From Mycoplasmopsis synoviae ATCC 25204 (GTDB taxonomy: Bacteria; Bacillota_I; Bacilli_A; Mycoplasmatales; Metamycoplasmataceae): 64,000 bases of DNA. The notes under the pieces were generated by a model. That model made no database searches and had not been told where the DNA came from. It saw only the letters and a program-made list of their open reading frames with translations. The DNA lies in contig NZ_CP011096.1 of the NCBI RefSeq assembly GCF_000969765.1, positions 248,001 to 312,000 on the forward strand, read 5' to 3'. The translations under genes and the position numbers were made by a program. The first letter of the stretch is position 1. Each line of letters begins with the position of its first letter. Below are positions 55,764-64,000 of this stretch, piece after piece.

Positions 55764-55931
55764 TTAGTTTTTAAGTTTTTTTAGCTAAATATTAAATTTA
55801 AAAAATTTCAAAAATATAAACCATTTTTGCACATAAATTATATTTTTGCATCTATTTATATATATTTTTAAATCCTTTGAACAATAATCTTAAAAACTTA
55901 AACATTTTAGGGCATGTTTTTGGTTTTATTA
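55764..55931. repeat. B-type spacer 9 (triplicated segment copy 3)
   Basis: Third copy of the spacer at 22087, with the same imperfect inverted repeat. No gene seen. Confidence 0.75.
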
Positions 55932-57818
55932 TTATGAACCTTGATTACTTTGAGTTTGAGCAGTTCCTTGTTGTTGAGTATCGCTAGAAGGCCTTGTAGG
56001 AGTTGTAGGTCTGAATTCTGTTAAAGGTTTAACAAATTTAGTTAATGGAATTCTAATTAGGAAAGTATTTAATCATTTGTTGTTACCTACACCGTTAACT
56101 GCAAAGTATACAGCGTTTGTGTCTTGGTTAACTTGTTGTAAGTAAACTGGTTCAGCATCATCAAGGTTTGCAACTCTTAACGCGTTATTATCTAATTTAG
56201 CTCAAGTAACTCCATTTTTTTGCTCACTTATTGGATTAGCTGGATATTTAACATCAAATTTATTTACATAATTCATTACCGCTTGGAATAATGAAGTTTG
56301 AGCGTTATCTCTTACTAATAATTCTTTGGATTTAGTGTTAAAGTCACCATTTACATTTGAGGTTCCGTTAATTGAAGTATTTTCTTGTCCGCCTACTGTT
56401 GGTAGATCAGCGTTTAACATAATTGCTGGTCCGGTGTAGTTTAAATACACATTAACTTTTGCTTTTACGTTAGCATCATCAACTGATGAATTACTTGGCG
56501 CTGCTGAAGGTGAAGCTCCTTGATATGGAAGTAAAAGAGCGTTTGGATCACTTGAGCTATATAAAACTCTTATTTTTAACTCTAAGGTAGTTGTTGTTCC
56601 TTCTCCACTTGCTAATTGGTAACCATCTTTAGCAGCTACTGTAAAGGTTACCTTAGGAAACTTAACGCTTCCACTAGTTAAAAGCCTTACGTCTTCAAAA
56701 ATAATTTGTGGATTTGAAAGAACAACGTTTTTAAATCTTTCTGCTCCAAGCTTTTTAGTTAGTTGATCTGATAGTCCTGCTCAGTTTGATGCTTCTCTAA
56801 ATCAATCTCTAATTTTTCTTTCGTTTTCTGAATTTTGTGCTCAACTTGAATCAAAATTATCTAGCACAATTTTAGGCATAAACCCGTCTCAGTATAGTGT
56901 ACGACCGTCAACTGGTTTGTAGTATGCTGTTTTTTCTGTTGGGTTATCACCGTTAAGTGCATCAGTAGCAGCTTTTAAAGTGTCATTTAATGATTTTAGA
57001 TAAGAAGCAGTTGATGCTAAATCAGCTGCTGGTGTTGGTGCTGCTGGTTGAGTTTCTGCTTCTTCTGACATTGCAACTCTAACTGCAGCTGAAGCGGCTG
57101 CAGCTGGTACAGGTTCTGTTGGTGTTGGTGCAGCTGCTTGAGTTGGAGCCATTACAAAGTTTTGTAGTTTGAATTCTGATTTATCTCTAGCTTTGGTTCA
57201 AGCTCTAGGGTTTGGAAGCGCATCTCCTTCTGGAGCAGGAACTACAATTGAATCCTCTGTTCATTGGAATGCAGGAAACACTGATGAAGCTTTTAGTAAA
57301 GCTGCATCGAATGCTTCTTTATTGTCAGCATCGTAGTATTTTTGTGGATAATCCACTTGCATTTTTAGACCATCTGATACTAAAGTTTGAAGAGATTCTA
57401 GTGATTCTTTTAATGATGTTAGGTTTTCTAACATTGTTGTAGCTTGAGCAGCTTGTTCTTTTGTTAATTCATTAACTTGTCTTTGTAATTCATCTTTTAA
57501 AGCTGTATTAACAAGAGATTCAAGTTCTGTAACTTTAGCTGCAGCGCTGGTTTTTGTTTTTTGGAAGTCAAGATCTGGTTTAACTGCTGCAACTGCTGCA
57601 TCTAGAGCTGTTTTTGCAGATTCTAATGTAGCTTTTGTTGTGTCTAAATTACTTGAAGCATCTAGATTTTTAAGTTTTGATCCATCTTCTAGTAATGCTG
57701 TTGCTGCTGTGTATTTTTCTTCTAAAGTAGTTTTATGAGTAGTATCTGTTACTTTTGAGTATTCAGCATCTTTTTTAGCTTCTTTAGCTTTAGTAACCGA
57801 TCCGCTTATAAACTGCAA
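55932..57818 (-). pseudogene. vlhA: vlhA silent cassette 47 (C-type, open frame; copy 3 of 3)
   Basis: 629 codons open, third copy of cassette 20 (offset 33677). It shares tcagtagcagctt (near 56965) and gaatcc (near 57250) with cassette 32 and the cattaacttttgc form with cassette 20. N1 Q-F-I-S-G-S, the compact C1 and the QQGTAQTQSNQGS tail are unchanged. That an 1887-base unit stays this similar in an array this variable implies recent copying or active homogenisation. Confidence 0.83.
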
Positions 57819-57864
57819 AAAAAATTAAGTTAAAAATAAAACTAAATTTATTTTTTAAACTTAA

Positions 57865-58323
57865 TTAAATGTCGGTGTAGTTTAAATAAACATTAACTTT
57901 TGCTTTTACGTTAGCATCATTAACTGTTGGATTTTCTGGCGCTGCTGAAGATGAAGCTCCTTGCATTTGTAAAACGTTTGCATTAGGTGATTGAGTTGTA
58001 TATAAAACTCTTATAACCATTGTAAGACTTTGTGAAAATTCACTTCCGCTTTGCAATTCATAACCTTCTTTTTGGGCTACATCAAAGGTAACTTTAGGTC
58101 TATATTGGTTGCTATTTACTATGTTTCAATCTACTTGTGGATTGGTTAGTTTAACGTTTTTAAATTTCTCACTTCCTAGTTTTTTAACAAGTTGATCTTC
58201 TAGATTGCTTCAATTTGCTTTAGTATTAAATCATGTTTGAAGTTTTGATTTATTATCTTCTACATTTGCTTGCGATGCAGTAAAACTTTCAAGAGTAATT
58301 TTTGGCATAAACCCGTCTCAGTA
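57865..58323 (-). pseudogene. vlhA: vlhA silent cassette 48 (A-type, cut at hinge; copy 3 of 3)
   Basis: 153 codons, same as cassettes 21 and 33 by eye. It is the partner of cassette 47 and is followed upstream by the third full-context copy of the remnant spacer. The triplicated stretch ends just beyond it, in the stop region of the next unit, where the tail switches to that of cassette 17. Confidence 0.82.
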
Positions 58324-58571
58324 TATTTTGTTAATAATTAAACCTAAATTTGGTTTATATTTTTGAATTAATTTTTAATTGAGATATTTAAATTTTGCTG
58401 CAAATCATGTAGTTAATATTAATGCGTTTCTTTTATTTCAAAAATCATATCCACCTAATGTGTTTGCTTTATGTTCTTATTTTTTAAAACATTTTTTTAT
58501 TTAAAAAATAAAATAGTTTTTAACTTAAATTAATTAAAACATTTTGGGGCATGTTTTTGGTTTTATTATTA
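58324..58571. repeat. Remnant spacer, copy 4
   Basis: Same as the copy at 24647, carried in triplication copy 3. No intact gene. Confidence 0.75.
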
Positions 58572-60650
58572 TTAAGTTTGTGGTGATGATTGTGAAGCTG
58601 AATCTCCTTGAGCTTCTTGTGTTTCAGTAGCTTCTCCGCCTGATTGTCCATCTTCTTGATTTTCTGCGTTTTGCTCTGTGTTATCAGCTTGGCTAGAATT
58701 TTCTCCAGATTCTTCTTGAGAGTCCTCAGTAGTAGGAATCATTACTGCTGATGCTGTAAATGGTGTAATAGGTCTTACAAATTTAGTTAAAGGAATTCTA
58801 ATTAGGAAGGTATTTAATCAATTATTGCTTGCTATTGCAGTAACTGCAAAATATACTGCGCTTGAGTCTCCATTAACTTGTTGTAAGAATCCTTTGTTAT
58901 TGTATAGGAAATCGTTTAAACTTCCTATTCTAAGTTGTGTGCCGCTTTGAACGCTAGTTAAAGCAACTCCGTTTTTTTCTGTTACAAATGCAGCTCTAAA
59001 TTTGGGGTCAAATTTGTTAACGTAGTTAATTATTGCTTGTAATAATGAAGTTTGAGTGAAACTCCCCCCTACTACGTTTACTAATAATTTTTTGAATTTA
59101 TCGTTAAAGGTTCCTTTAACATTTGAAGTACCATTAATTGAAGTATTTTCTTTTTCGCCTACTGTAGGATGGGCTTCATCTAAAACAATAGAAGGCCCGG
59201 TGTAGTTTAAGTAAACGTTAACTTTTTCAATTGTGGTTGCATTATCACTAGGAGTTGCAGTATAATAAGCTCCTTGTGTTGAAAGCACATTTCTAGTTAA
59301 ATTTGAATCTTTATATAAAACTTTTATTGTAAGAGTTACAGTATTTGCTGATTCTTCTGCTAGAGTATATCCATCTTTTGCTGCTAGATTGAAAGTAACT
59401 TTTGGGGTTAAATAACCTTTATTAGAACCTCTATTAGAAAATCTAACTTCATCTCAAGAAATTGTAGGATTTGATAAAGTCATATTCTTGAATTTTTCTT
59501 CACCTAATTTTCTTGTTAATTGGTCAGCTACTAAAGTAAATTTGTCTTGATTTGCTTTAAATCAAGCTTCTAGTTTTTTTTGATTTGCAGCTTCGTGTTC
59601 TGCTCTATTGTTTCCTTGATCATCTGCTACGTAACCATCTGCTTGGTAATCTTGCACTACTATTTTAGGCATAAACCCGTCTCAGTATAGTGTACGACCG
59701 GCATCTGCTTTATAGTAAGCTGTCTTATTAGCTGTAGTATCACCATTTAACTTATCGGTTTCATCTTTTAAGCTGTCACTTAATGATTTTAGATAAGATG
59801 CTGTTGATGCTAAATCAGCTGCTGGTGTTGGTGCTGGTGTTTGAGTTTCTGCTTCTGCTGCAGCTTCTTCTGACATTGCAACTCTAACTGTAGCTGATGC
59901 TACGGCTGATGTTCCTCCTCCACTTCCATCTCCGCTTCCACTTTCTGTTGGAGCTGTTGTAGCAGCTGCTTGAGCTGGAGCCATTACAAAGTTTTGTAGT
60001 TTGAATTCTGATTTGTCTCTAGCTTTGGTTCAAGCTCTAGGGTTTGGAAGCGCGTCTCCTTCTGGAGCAGGAACTACAATTGAATCTGTAGTTCATTGGA
60101 ATGCAGGAAACACTGATGAAGCTTTTAATAATGCATCGTCAAATGCGCTTTTGTTATCTGCGTCATAGTAGTTTCTTGGGTAGTCCACTTGCATTTTTAG
60201 ACCATCTGATACTAAAGTTTGAAGAGATTCTAATGATTCTTTTAATGATGTTAGGTTAGCTAACATTGTTGTAGCTTCAGTTGCATGATCTTTAGTTAAA
60301 GCATCAACTTGTCTTTGTAGTTCAGTTTTTAAAGCTGTATTAACAAGAGATTCAAGTTCTGTAACTTTAGCTGTAGCGCTAGTTTTTGTTTTTTGGAAGT
60401 CAAGATCTGGTTTAACTGCATCAACTGCTGCATCTAGAGCTGTTTTTGTAGATTCTAATGAAGCTTGAGTAGTTGCTAAAGTTCCATCAGCATTTAGATT
60501 TGCAAGTTTTGTTTCACCTTCTAGTAATGCTGTTGCTGCTGTGTATTTTTCTTCTAAAGTAGTTTTATGAGTAGTATCTGTTACTTTTGAGTATTCAGCA
60601 TCATTTTTAGCTTCTTTAGCTTTAGTAACCGATCCGATTATAAACCACAA
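58572..60650 (-). pseudogene. vlhA: vlhA silent cassette 49 (C-type, open frame)
   Basis: 693 codons open, the longest unit. N1 opens W-F-I-I-G-S; N2 from 222 has the SGSGDGSGGGTSA insert of cassette 22; TLYW near 323; M SWDEVRFSNRGSNKGY; hinge near 482; C1 GGSFTQTSLLQ, changing near its end to V-T-A-I-A-S-N-N-W; tail SQEESGENSSQADNTEQNA as in cassettes 17 and 26. N1 differs from cassette 22 beyond about residue 140 towards the N terminus, so the shared block is bounded at both ends. Confidence 0.82.
58835..60245. repeat. Duplicated segment D4, copy 2
   Basis: The corresponding part of cassette 49, with one change seen in N2 (tgctacggctg for tgctgcggctg). Edges are approximate. Confidence 0.7.
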
Positions 60651-60695
60651 AAAAATTAACCTAAAAATAAAAGCAAGTTTGTTTTTTAAATTTAA

Positions 60696-61441
60696 TTAAA
60701 TGTCGGTGTAGTTTAAATACACATAACTTTAGCTTTTACGTTATCATCATCAACTGATGAACCACTTGGCACTGCAGAAGGAGAAGCTCCTTGATATGGA
60801 AGTAAAAGAGTGTTTGGATTACTTGAGCTATATAAAACCCTTATTTTTAATTCTAAGGTAGTTGAAGTTCCTTCTCCACTTGCTAATTGGTAACCATCTT
60901 TAGCAGCTACTGTAAAGGTTACCTTAGGAAACTTAACGCTTCCACGAGTTAAAAGCCTTACGTCTTCAAAAATAATTTGTGGATTTGAAAGAACAACGTT
61001 TTTAAATCTTTCTACTCCAAGCTTTTTAGTTAGTTGATCAGATAAACCTGCTCAGTTTGATGCTGTCGCAAATCATTCTCTAATTTTATTTTGGTTGGCT
61101 GTATTTTGTGCTCAACTTGAATCAAAACCTTCAAGCACTATTTTAGGCATAAACCCGTCTCAGTATAGTGTACGACCGTCAACTGGTTTGTAGTATGCTG
61201 TTTTTTCTGTTGGGTTATCACCATTTAGTGCTGCATTTTGCGCTTTAAGATCTGTATCTAAGGTTTTTAGATAAGAAACTGTTGATGCTAAATCAGGAGT
61301 TGCAGGTGCTTGTGGTGCTTGTGCATCTTCTGATGCTGCGCCATCAGCTGAAGTTGTTTCACCATTTGCAACTCTAACTGTAGCTGAAGCGACTGCAGCT
61401 GGTGCAGGTTCTGTTGGTGTTGGTGCAGCTGCTTGAGCTGG
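60696..61441 (-). pseudogene. vlhA: vlhA silent cassette 50 (B-type, cut at hinge, frameshifted)
   Basis: N2 (1-90) starts PAQAAAPTPTEPAPAAVAS with a Q-A-P-Q-A-P stretch as in cassette 9; M is the NPQIIFEDVRLLTRGSVKF type. A base is missing near 60723 (plus strand acacataactt for acacattaactt) within V-N-V-Y, so the frame is lost a few codons before the usual L-N-Y-T-D-I-TAA. It is the partner of C-type cassette 49. Confidence 0.79.
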
Positions 61442-61607
61442 TTAGTTTTTGTGTTTTTAGATAAATATTAAATTTGAAAAATTTCAAAAATATAAACCAT
61501 TTTTGCACATAAATTATATTTTTGCATCTATTTATATATATTTTTAAATCCTTTGAGCAATAACTTTAAAAATTTAAATATTTTGGGGCATGTTTTTGGT
61601 TTTATTA
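61442..61607. repeat. B-type spacer 10
   Basis: Closest to spacer 1 (both have gttttt then tagataaatatt); inverted repeat at 61473-61488. It ends in the 3' motif of cassette 51. No gene seen. Confidence 0.74.
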
Positions 61608-62660
61608 TTAACTTGCAGCTTGTTGTGGTTGGCTTGCTGTTCCTGATTCAGAAGCTCCACCTGATGCATCTTGATTCCCACCAGTTTGTTCAGTTTGTTC
61701 TTGTTGAGTATCGCTAGAAGGGCTTGTATGAGTTGTAGGCCTGAATTCTGTTAAAGGTTTAACAAATTTTGTTAAAGGAATTCTAATTAGGAAAGTATTT
61801 AATCAACCTTGGCTGGTTACACCGTTAACTGCAAAATATACTGCGCTTGAGTCTCCATTAACTTGTTGTAAGAATCCTTTTTTATTTCATAGGAAATCGT
61901 TTAAACTTCCTATTCTAAGTTGTGTGTTGTTTTGAACGCTAGCTATAGCAACTCCGTTTGTTTTTAATACAAATGAAGCTGGAAATTTAGGGTCAAATTT
62001 GTTAACGTAGTTAATTATTGCTTGTAATAATGAAGTTTGAGTGATATTCTCCCCTACTACGTTTACTAATAATTTTTTGAATTTATCGTTAAAGGTTCCT
62101 TCAACATTTGAAGTACCATTAATTAAAGTATTTTCTTTTCCGCCTACTGTAGGAAGGGCTTCATCTAAAACTATAGAAGGCCCGGTGTAATTTAAATAAA
62201 CATTAACTTTTGCTTTTACGTTAGCATCATTAACTGTTGGACTTCCTGGCGCTGTTGAAGATGAAGCTCCTTGATATCTAAGTGCGTTTTCAGTTGCATC
62301 AGCACTGGTGTATAGCACTCTAATTAATAGAGTTAGCGATTGGCTAGCTCCATTATCAATTTGAAGGTTATATCCTTCTTTACCTTGAAGTGTAAAGGTT
62401 ACTTTAGGAATTTTTACATTTTTACCTGTTGATATAGTTTCATAAGTAACTTTTGGAGATGAAAGAGTTACATTTTTAAATTTATCAGCACCTAGTTTTT
62501 TGGTTAACTGTTCTGAAAGTTTTTCTCAATTAGCAGGAGTATCAAATCATTGTTGCAATAATTTTGTATTTGCATCTTCGTGAGTTTTTTCATCAACCCT
62601 TGCATCATCACTTGCTACGTAACCTTCAACTACAATTTTAGGCATAAACCCGTCTCAGTA
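61608..62660 (-). pseudogene. vlhA: vlhA silent cassette 51 (A-type, open frame)
   Basis: 351 codons open. M opens VVEGYVASDDARVDEKTHE with SSPKVTYETISTGKNVKIP and TLQGKEGYNLQ. C1 is the ENITQTSLLQAIINYV type with KFPASFV. In D-F-L-Y-N-N-K-G-F the Tyr codon has become TGA, so code 4 gives D-F-L-W-N-K-K-G-F; under the standard code this would look like a nonsense mutation. The tail is long (GGNQDASGGASESGTASQP). Confidence 0.81.
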
Positions 62661-62880
62661 TAGCGCTAACATTTTGGGGTATGTTTTTGGTTTTATTATT
62701 GGCTTGAATTTGGCATGGTTTGTGGTGATGATGCTTGAGGTGTTCCTGATCCTGCTGTTTCATCAGTTTGACCTGCTTGAGTTCCGTCTTGGTTACCTTG
62801 TTGCATTTCTTCGCCATCTTCTTGAGTTTCTTCTTGCTGTGGTGCTTCTAATACGCTTATAGGTCTTACGAATTTAGTTA
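62661..62880. repeat. Duplicated tail segment D6, copy 2
   Basis: 3' motif and tail of cassette 52, joined to a different C1 than in cassette 30. Confidence 0.72.
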
Positions 62881-64000
62881 ATGGAATTCTTACAAGTACG
62901 GTGTTTAATCAATTATTGCTTGCTATTGCAGTAACTGGTAAATACACTGCTTTAGTGTCTCCTTGGATTTGTTGTAAGAATACGTTGTTCCTATTTTTTA
63001 CTAAATCGTCTAAAGTTCCAGGTCTTAGCTCTTTTGTTTTTTCAACTTTAGTTATAGTAACTCCGTTTGTTCCATTTGTTACAAATGCAGCTCTAAATTT
63101 AGGGTCAAATTTATTAACGTAGTTAATTACCGCTTGGAATAATGAAGATTCAGCGTGACCCCTCCTTAATACGCTTACTAATAATTTTTTGAATTTATCA
63201 TTAAAGTCTTTATCTGTAACGTTTGATGTTCCATTTAGTGAAGTATTATTTGCAGTACCTACTGCAGGAACTGCTTGATCTAAAACTATAGAAGGCCCGG
63301 TGTAGTTTAAGTAAACGTTAACTTTTTCAATTGTGGTTGCATTATCACTAGGAGTTGCAGTATAATAAGCTCCTTGTGTTGAAAGCACATTTCTAGTTAG
63401 ATTTGAATCTTTATATAAAACTCTTATTGTAAGAGTTACAGTAGCTGCTGATTCTTCTGCTAGAGTATATCCATCTTTTGCTGCTAGATTGAAAGTAACT
63501 TTTGGGGTTAAATAACCTTTATTAGAACCTCTATTAGAAAATCTAACTTCATCTCAAGAAATTGTAGGATTTGATAAAGTCATATTCTTGAATTTTTCTT
63601 CACCTAATTTTTTTGTTAGCTGGTCTTCTAGTCCTGTTCAGTTTGACTCTTCTCTAAATCAAGCTTCTAGTTTTGTTTTATTTGCTTTTTCTTGAGCTGT
63701 TCTATTGTTTCCTTGACCATCTGCTACGTCGTAACCATCTGCTTGGTAATCTTGCACTACTATTTTAGGCATAAACCCGTCTCAGTATAGTGTACGACCG
63801 TCAACTGGTTTGTAGTATGCTGTTTTTTCTGTTGGGTTATCACCGTTAAGTGCATCAGTAGCTGCTTTTAAAGTGTCATTTAATGATTTTAGATAAGATG
63901 CTGTTGATGCTAAATCAGCCATTGGAGCTGGTGCAGGAGTTGTTTGTGCTTCTCTTGATGCTGCGCCAGCTGCTGAAGCTGCTTCACCATTTGCAACTCT
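62696..64000 (-). pseudogene. vlhA: vlhA silent cassette 52 (B- or C-type, open, runs off window)
   Basis: 435 codons open to the right edge; the 5' end is outside. N2 is the form of cassette 26 (ANGEAASAAGAASREAQTT); TLYW at about 63784; M SWDEVRFSNRGSNKGY with WFREESNWTGLEDQ; hinge near 63300; C1 V-L-R-R-G-H-A-E-S-S with four C in the tract, the in-frame length, and AVYLPVTAIA. The tail is that of cassette 30 (EEMQQGNQDGTQAGQTDET). It cannot be decided here whether N1 follows. Confidence 0.8.

Larger units (their letters stand above)
55478..58577. repeat. Triplicated segment, copy 3
   Basis: Copy with N2 of cassette 46, spacer, cassettes 47 and 48 and the remnant spacer. It leaves the other two at the stop of cassette 49, about 58577. 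Confidence 0.8.

Noticed and set aside
1-64000. CRISPR array because of regular repeats
   Set aside because: Repeat unit is about 1-2 kb of coding sequence; the short 3' motif recurs at that spacing, without short unique spacers or cas genes.
1-64000. M. gallisepticum-type vlhA genes
   Set aside because: Those are separate complete genes with a GAA repeat before each promoter and a lipoprotein leader; I see no GAA tract or leader here.
1-64000. Insertion sequence, prophage, tRNA or rRNA gene
   Set aside because: No transposase or integrase frame, no tRNA cloverleaf and no rRNA-like sequence noticed; repeats are explained by cassettes and their spacers.

Overview
The window is one uninterrupted tandem array of vlhA-type haemagglutinin cassettes, all on the minus strand; I see no other gene in 64 kb. 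TGA has to be read as Trp (mycoplasma code 4): with TGA as a stop every unit breaks at conserved W positions, and with TGA as Trp most units run unbroken for 330-690 codons. Together with the AT-rich spacers and the protein family (VNVYLNYTGP, INYVNKFDPK, LIRIPLTKFV), this points to the silent vlhA reservoir of an avian mycoplasma, most likely Mycoplasma synoviae. The species call rests on recognition, not on a search. In that system one expressed vlhA gene elsewhere acquires new 3' sequence from promoterless donor copies by recombination. This window holds donors only: no signal peptide, lipobox, start-proximal region or convincing promoter is visible.

I resolve 52 units, numbered 1-52 from left to right; each reads from its high to its low coordinate. 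Module names used below: N1, a helical Ala/Lys/Leu/Thr-rich stretch of about 185 residues opening W-F-T-S-G-S and ending FPAF(K/Q)W; a linker with LPNPRAWTKAR; N2, a PAQ/Ala/Glu low-complexity stretch, then DLAST.SYLK and KTAYYK, ending TLYW; M, opening DGFMPK and containing QLTKKLG, PKVTF and RVLY; the hinge VNVYLNYTGP; C1, containing NGTSNV, INYVNKFDPK, FLQQ, AVYFAV and LIRIPLTKFV; and a variable Gln/Thr/Ser-rich tail. A-type units start at YWDGFMPK, B-type at PAQAA, C-type at WFTSGS.

Ends are stereotyped. Full 3' ends carry a conserved downstream motif (plus strand AACATTTTGGGGCATGTTTTT, 37 copies). B-type units are preceded by an AT-rich spacer of about 170 bp. All twelve C-type units have, about 45 bp upstream, a unit cut off just after the hinge (LNYTDI-stop, once LNYTGC-stop), and no truncated unit occurs elsewhere.

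State of the units: 27 keep an open frame to a full 3' end (unit 52 as far as the window shows it), 12 are truncated at the hinge, and 13 others are disrupted by frameshifts or nonsense codons. At least eight M subtypes, six C1 subtypes and about eight tail families recur in different combinations. A 3.1-3.25 kb segment is present three times almost unchanged (21801, 37720, 55478) and several 0.2-1.4 kb segments are duplicated, so the array diversifies by both shuffling and recent copying.

Layout: 1-5.8 kb mostly A-type; 5.8-11.9 kb B-type and C-type unit 10; 11.9-13.8 kb two truncated units; 13.8-18.1 kb A-type with a decayed divergent unit; 18.1-35.5 kb mainly C-type/truncated pairs; 35.5-49.6 kb A/B-type with one C-type pair; 49.6-64 kb B/C-type pairs and a unit running off the right edge.
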